Shown piece by piece: positions 59,353-64,000 of a stretch of DNA of 64,000 nt. The notes below the pieces were generated by a model. It did not search any database. It saw nothing but the letters and a program-made list of their open reading frames with translations, and was not told where the DNA came from. The stretch comes from Clostridia bacterium. GTDB lineage: Bacteria > Bacillota > Clostridia > Oscillospirales > Acutalibacteraceae. Positions within the stretch are counted from its first letter, which is position 1. Each line of letters begins with the position of its first letter. Both the position numbers and the translations under genes were made by a program. The DNA is taken from contig JAGAMO010000009.1 in the NCBI GenBank assembly GCA_017624675.1, forward strand, positions 62,001 through 126,000, given 5' to 3'.

Positions 59353-60324
59353 TTACCACAAATCGCGGTTGAGTTCAAGTGCCTTTTGGCAGACTGCCTC
59401 AATATCTTCATAAGAACTAACCGCACCCGCAAGGCGCCTCAGCTCTGCCGCGCCTTTAAGACCTTGCATATACCAAGCGGTGTGCTTTCTTGCCTCTAAA
59501 AATGCTCGATGGTCGGCTTTATATTCCACCATTCGTCGTACCTGTTCCATTAAAACCTCAAACCGTTTTTCCAAAGTGGGCGGTGTGTAGGCTTTGTTTT
59601 CCATAAAAGCATTAATTTCCTCAAAAACAAAGGGGTTACCTCTTGCGGCTCTGCCCACCATTACAAAATCACAGCCTGTGGCTTCATACATATATTTGGC
59701 GCCCTTGCCGTCACAAATATCGCCGTTTGCAATAACGGGAATTTTAACCGCTTTAACGGTTTTTTCAATGGTTTTAAAGTCTATCCCCTCGGCATACATC
59801 TGCTTTTTCGTTCTGCCGTGAATAGTGATAGCCTTAGCGCCCTCGCTCTCGCAAATTTTAGCGAGTTCGGGAGAAACCAAACTGTCATCATCCCAACCTG
59901 TTCGCATTTTGACCGTAACGGGAATATCGACAGCTTCTACCACAGCCTTGACAATTTTCTCAGCCAAGGGCAAATCTTTCAAAAGGGCGCTTCCGCCCCC
60001 GTTACCCGAAACCTTTGGGGCGGGACAACCCATATTTATATCAATAAAATCGGGGTTAAATTCCAAGGCTTTTTTGGCGGCTTCTGCCATAGTTTCAGGC
60101 TCACGGCCGAAAAGCTGAGAAGCCATGGGGCGTTCCTTATCGCCACAAAAAAGAAGTGTATGGGACTTTTTATCCCCAACACTTATACCCTTAGAGCTTG
60201 TAAGCTCACCAACGCTGAACGCCGAGCCGTGCTCTTTACATATTTCCCTCATAGCCCTGTCGGCGACACCCGCCATAGGAGCCAGAGCGGCATAACCTTT
60301 AATTTCAATATTTCCTATTTTCAT
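59353..60324 (-). CDS. dusB: tRNA-dihydrouridine synthase DusB
   Basis: This 323-residue flavoenzyme has YAALAPMAGVADRAMREICKEHGSAF at the N terminus, IDINMGCPAPKVSGNGGGSALLKDL near residue 94 with the catalytic cysteine, VTVKMRTGWDDDS near 137 and VIANGDICDGKGAKYMYEATGCDFVMVGRAARGNPFVF near 198. It reduces uridines in tRNA using NADPH and FMN. The start lies behind a short AT-rich stretch, so the ribosome site is only moderate. Confidence 0.95.
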   Translation of the reverse strand: MKIGNIEIKGYAALAPMAGVADRAMREICKEHGSAFSVGELTSSKGISVGDKKSHTLLFCGDKERPMASQLFGREPETMAEAAKKALEFNPDFIDINMGCPAPKVSGNGGGSALLKDLPLAEKIVKAVVEAVDIPVTVKMRTGWDDDSLVSPELAKICESEGAKAITIHGRTKKQMYAEGIDFKTIEKTVKAVKIPVIANGDICDGKGAKYMYEATGCDFVMVGRAARGNPFVFEEINAFMENKAYTPPTLEKRFEVLMEQVRRMVEYKADHRAFLEARKHTAWYMQGLKGAAELRRLAGAVSSYEDIEAVCQKALELNRDLW

Positions 60325-60372
60325 AACAAAAAGATTATACCTAAGCCATAAAGAAAAGTCAAATAATTATAA

Positions 60373-61668
<1,296 letters not shown>

Positions 61669-61670
<2 letters not shown>

Positions 61671-63261
61671 AATCCTTACTGAAATCCTCTAAAATAAGAC
61701 CCTCGTTGCGCTCGAGCGCCCAGTTAATATTCCACTCACTTGTGAAAATGAGAAGATTATTACCCTTAAAATCCTGCACCCACTTTGTATCTGAAGTGAG
61801 GTTGAGTTTCTTAATGTCAATATCCTTGTTCTTAACCCAACGGATATAACTGTAAGGCAAATCATTTCGGATAACATCAACATTGTATTCGTTTTTAAGG
61901 CGGTATTCAAGCACCTCAAACTGAAGCACACCAACAACGCCAACGATTACCCTTTCCATACCTGTTCCGGGGTCGTGGAAAATTTGGATTGCACCCTCTT
62001 GGGCTATCTGCTCAACACCCTTTACAAACTGTTTTCTCTTCAAAGAGTCCTTTTGCTCAATTTGGCAAAAATGCTCAGGAGCAAAGGTGGGAATACCCTC
62101 AAAGGTAACCTTTCTTTTAGCAGAGCAAACTGTATCACCAATGGAATAAATACCGGGGTCGAAAACACCGATAATATCACCTGCATAGGCTTCGTTTATA
62201 ATTTGTCTGTCATCCGCCATCATCTGCTGAGGCTGAGAAAGTCTGACGGGTTTGCCGGCTTGCATATGGAAATAATCAGCGCCACGCTCAAACTTACCCG
62301 AACAAATGCGGAAAAATGTTATTCTGTCACGGTGGTTTTTATTCATATTTGCCTGAATTTTAAAGGCAAAAGCGGAAAAGGTTTCCTCAAAGGGACTTAC
62401 CTCTTCATCCCCCGATTTACGAGCCAAGGGAGAGGTGGTCATTTTAAGGAAGTTTTCCAAAAACGGCTCGATACCAAAGTTTGTAAGGGCCGAACCAAAG
62501 AAAACGGGGGTAAGCTTTCCGCATCTCACCTTTTCCAAATCAAACTCGAAACTTGCGCCGTCAAGCAGTTCAATCTGGTCTACCAATTCTTCTCTTTGAT
62601 AGGGTCCGATTAACTCATCCAACTTTTCAGTATCGGTAATATCACACTGGATAGGTTTGATTTTATCCTGACCTCTATGAAACTCATTAAATGTTAAAAT
62701 TTCGCGTTTTTCTCTATCAAAAACGCCCTTGAAACTAACACCGCAGCCTATGGGCCAGTTGATGGGATAGGTGCCGATGCCAAATTCCTTTTCAACCTCG
62801 TCCAAAAGTTCAAAGGGGTCTCTTGCCTCTCGGTCAAGCTTGTTTATAAAGGTGAAAATGGGGATATTTCGCATAGCGCAAACCTTGAAAAGCTTACGGG
62901 TTTGAGCCTCGATACCCTTTGCAGCGTCTATTACCATTACAACACTATCCGCCGCCATAAGTGTACGGTAGGTGTCCTCCGAGAAGTCTTGGTGACCTGG
63001 GGTATCAAGAATATTTATACAATATCCGTCATATTCAAACTGCATAACAGAAGATGTAATTGAAATACCTCTTTGTTTTTCAAGCTCCATCCAGTCGCTG
63101 ACAGCGTGTTTGGCGGTTGCCTTTCCTTTTACCGAACCTGCAGTTTGAATTGCGCCGCCGTAAAGCAAAAACTTTTCAGTCAAGGTTGTTTTACCTGCAT
63201 CGGGGTGGGAAATTATCGCAAAAGTTCTGCGCCTTTCAATTTCTTTTCTTAGGTCTGCCAC
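61669..63261 (-). CDS. prfC: Peptide chain release factor 3
   Basis: This 530-residue GTPase has G1 ISHPDAGKTTLTEKFLLYGGAIQ near residue 17, ISITSSVMQFEYDGYCINILDTPGHQDFSEDTYRTL near 65 (G2-G3), FINKLDREARDPFELL near 138 (G4) and the RF3 C-terminal domains (QFEVLEYRLKNEYNVDVIRN). It recycles RF1/RF2 after termination. The GTG start overlaps the preceding gene's stop in a TAGTG junction, with GAGGAG 9 bases upstream. Confidence 0.97.
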
Positions 63262-63776
63262 TAAAAATTCTCCTCGTAAATAATCTTAAAGCTGTCGGGA
63301 TTATTTGAACATACCGACAATATAAATTCGTTTTCTTCAAAGGTTTTAATTTCACTGTTTTCCAAAACTTGAGCCTTTGAAATATCCTTTAAGCCTTCCC
63401 CCGTTTTTTTAAGGAGGGCTTCTTTTCTTGTCCAAACATAAAAAAAGCTGTTGTTGTCTTTCACAAAGTCTTTTTCCTCTTCTGAGAAAAACCGCTCGGC
63501 AATTTTCAAATTTGTGTCTCTCTTTTTTTCAATATCAACACCAACTCGGGAGTCCGCCACTGCCACCGCAATTAAATTTTCACTGTGGGAAATGTTGAAA
63601 TGAAAATTTGGGTAATCCTCAAAAAAAGGCTTGCCGCTGCTTTCACAGGTAAGCCTTGGTTTTTGATTTATTTTAAGCCGTTTCATTGCTAAAGCGATAA
63701 CAAAATCATACGCGATTTTTGAAATGGCTTTTTTGTTTTTTTCGGTTGTTTTTAAAATGTATATGGCATTTTCCAT
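63261..63776 (-). CDS. 4'-Phosphopantetheinyl transferase (Sfp/AcpT type)
   Basis: This 171-residue protein has ESSGKPFFEDYPNFHFNISHSENLIAVAVADSRVGVDIE, RFFSEEEKDFV and FFYVWTRKEALLKKTGEGLKDI, the three signature blocks including the magnesium-binding aspartate and glutamate of GVDIE. It transfers the phosphopantetheine arm of CoA to acyl-, aryl- or peptidyl-carrier proteins. It is a compact member lacking part of the N-terminal half of Sfp. It abuts the LOG-family gene by 1 base and prfC by overlap. The carrier-protein partner is not in the window. Confidence 0.9.
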   Translation of the reverse strand: MENAIYILKTTEKNKKAISKIAYDFVIALAMKRLKINQKPRLTCESSGKPFFEDYPNFHFNISHSENLIAVAVADSRVGVDIEKKRDTNLKIAERFFSEEEKDFVKDNNSFFYVWTRKEALLKKTGEGLKDISKAQVLENSEIKTFEENEFILSVCSNNPDSFKIIYEENF

Positions 63777-63777
63777 A

Positions 63778-64000
63778 TTACTTTAAATCCTTGAGTATAG
63801 AAAAATCTCCCGTACCGCCTTTATTTTCCTCTAAATACTTTAAAAGAGCGGTTTCGTCATCATAAAAGGGCGATAGCTTTATCATTTCCTCGGTCATAAA
63901 ACCGCCGTTGAAAGCCGTTTCAAGCATACCCTTTAAGTTATCATAATAACCGTTCACATTGAAAACTGCCATAGGTTTATTGTGGTGACCCAGTTGTCTT
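63778..64000 (-). CDS. LOG/TIGR00730-family Rossmann-fold protein (5' truncated)
   Basis: Only the C-terminal 73 residues are in the window. The open frame continues to the right edge, upstream of the internal methionine near 63972. The segment RQLGHHNKPMAVFNVNGYYDNLKGMLETA matches the end of the LOG (lysine decarboxylase-like) family, which hydrolyses nucleotide 5'-monophosphates to the free base and is linked to cytokinin-type compounds in some bacteria. The conserved GYYD is visible, and the catalytic glycine-rich part lies outside. It would be the first known gene of a LOG-Sfp-prfC transcript. Confidence 0.8.
   Translation of the reverse strand, partial: RQLGHHNKPMAVFNVNGYYDNLKGMLETAFNGGFMTEEMIKLSPFYDDETALLKYLEENKGGTGDFSILKDLK

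Overview
The window looks like an AT-rich chromosome segment from an anaerobic, spore-forming-lineage clostridium (Clostridia, probably an uncultured gut Oscillospirales or a relative; that placement is inference). The evidence is a canonical spo0A, [FeFe]-hydrogenase-type genes, rubrerythrin, a two-gene SUF system, meso-diaminopimelate dehydrogenase, ECF vitamin transporters (bioY, thiT) and many near-consensus sigma-A promoters. Almost all of these promoters have exactly 17 bp between the -35 and -10 boxes.

Layout. 0-2.7 kb: the end of yidD, then yidC, khpB (jag) and bioY. 2.8-4.5 kb: a small minus-strand group (nucleoside phosphorylase, a 63-residue orphan, a four-helix-bundle protein), then heptad repeats and the initiator tRNA-fMet. 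4.8-6.9 kb: uracil uptake and salvage (uraA-upp). 6.9-24.2 kb: one long minus-strand exopolysaccharide operon. It runs from an initiating sugar-phosphate transferase through polymerase, five or six glycosyltransferases, rmlABDC (dTDP-L-rhamnose), a 3,4-ketoisomerase/aminotransferase pair (dTDP-3-amino-3,6-dideoxyhexose), an acyltransferase and a flippase to a GNAT acetyltransferase. 24.4-27.2 kb: an isolated phage-type cassette of holin, amidase and tail-fibre genes. 27.3-31.5 kb: rubrerythrin with sufBC, ddh and spo0A. 31.7-36.4 kb: a four-gene hydrogenase/phosphatase operon of the sensory (hfs-like) kind. 36.4-40.2 kb: a membrane-anchored Ig-like protein and two polysaccharide co-polymerase/BY-kinase proteins. 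One of the two is a probable pseudokinase that carries the tyrosine tail.

40.2-49.9 kb: minus-strand housekeeping (pgeF, a TIM-barrel isomerase, rqcH, trmK, DUF1858, yhaM) followed by a GH25 lipoprotein coupled to trkH-trkA. 49.9-53.1 kb: an LCP ligase and a membrane-bound nucleotide-sugar 4,6-dehydratase, which supply further envelope-polymer functions. 53.2-56.2 kb: a TPP riboswitch with thiT, then mtaB-thiN. The end of thiN runs into a striking chain of seven consecutive hairpins. 56.2-58.5 kb: ylxM-ffh-rpsP-khpA. 58.6-64 kb: yebC, dusB, a divergent eno, prfC, an Sfp-type transferase, and a LOG-family gene cut by the window edge.

How it fits together. Surface polysaccharide is the dominant theme. 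The EPS operon makes the repeat unit, the BY-kinase pair probably sets chain length, and LCP probably attaches polymer to the wall. The items most worth a second look are the seven-hairpin element at 56.0-56.2 kb, the split kinase/pseudokinase pair, the sensory hydrogenase operon with its repeated promoter motif, and the orphan fibre-lysin-holin cassette. I saw no CRISPR array, insertion sequence or rRNA.
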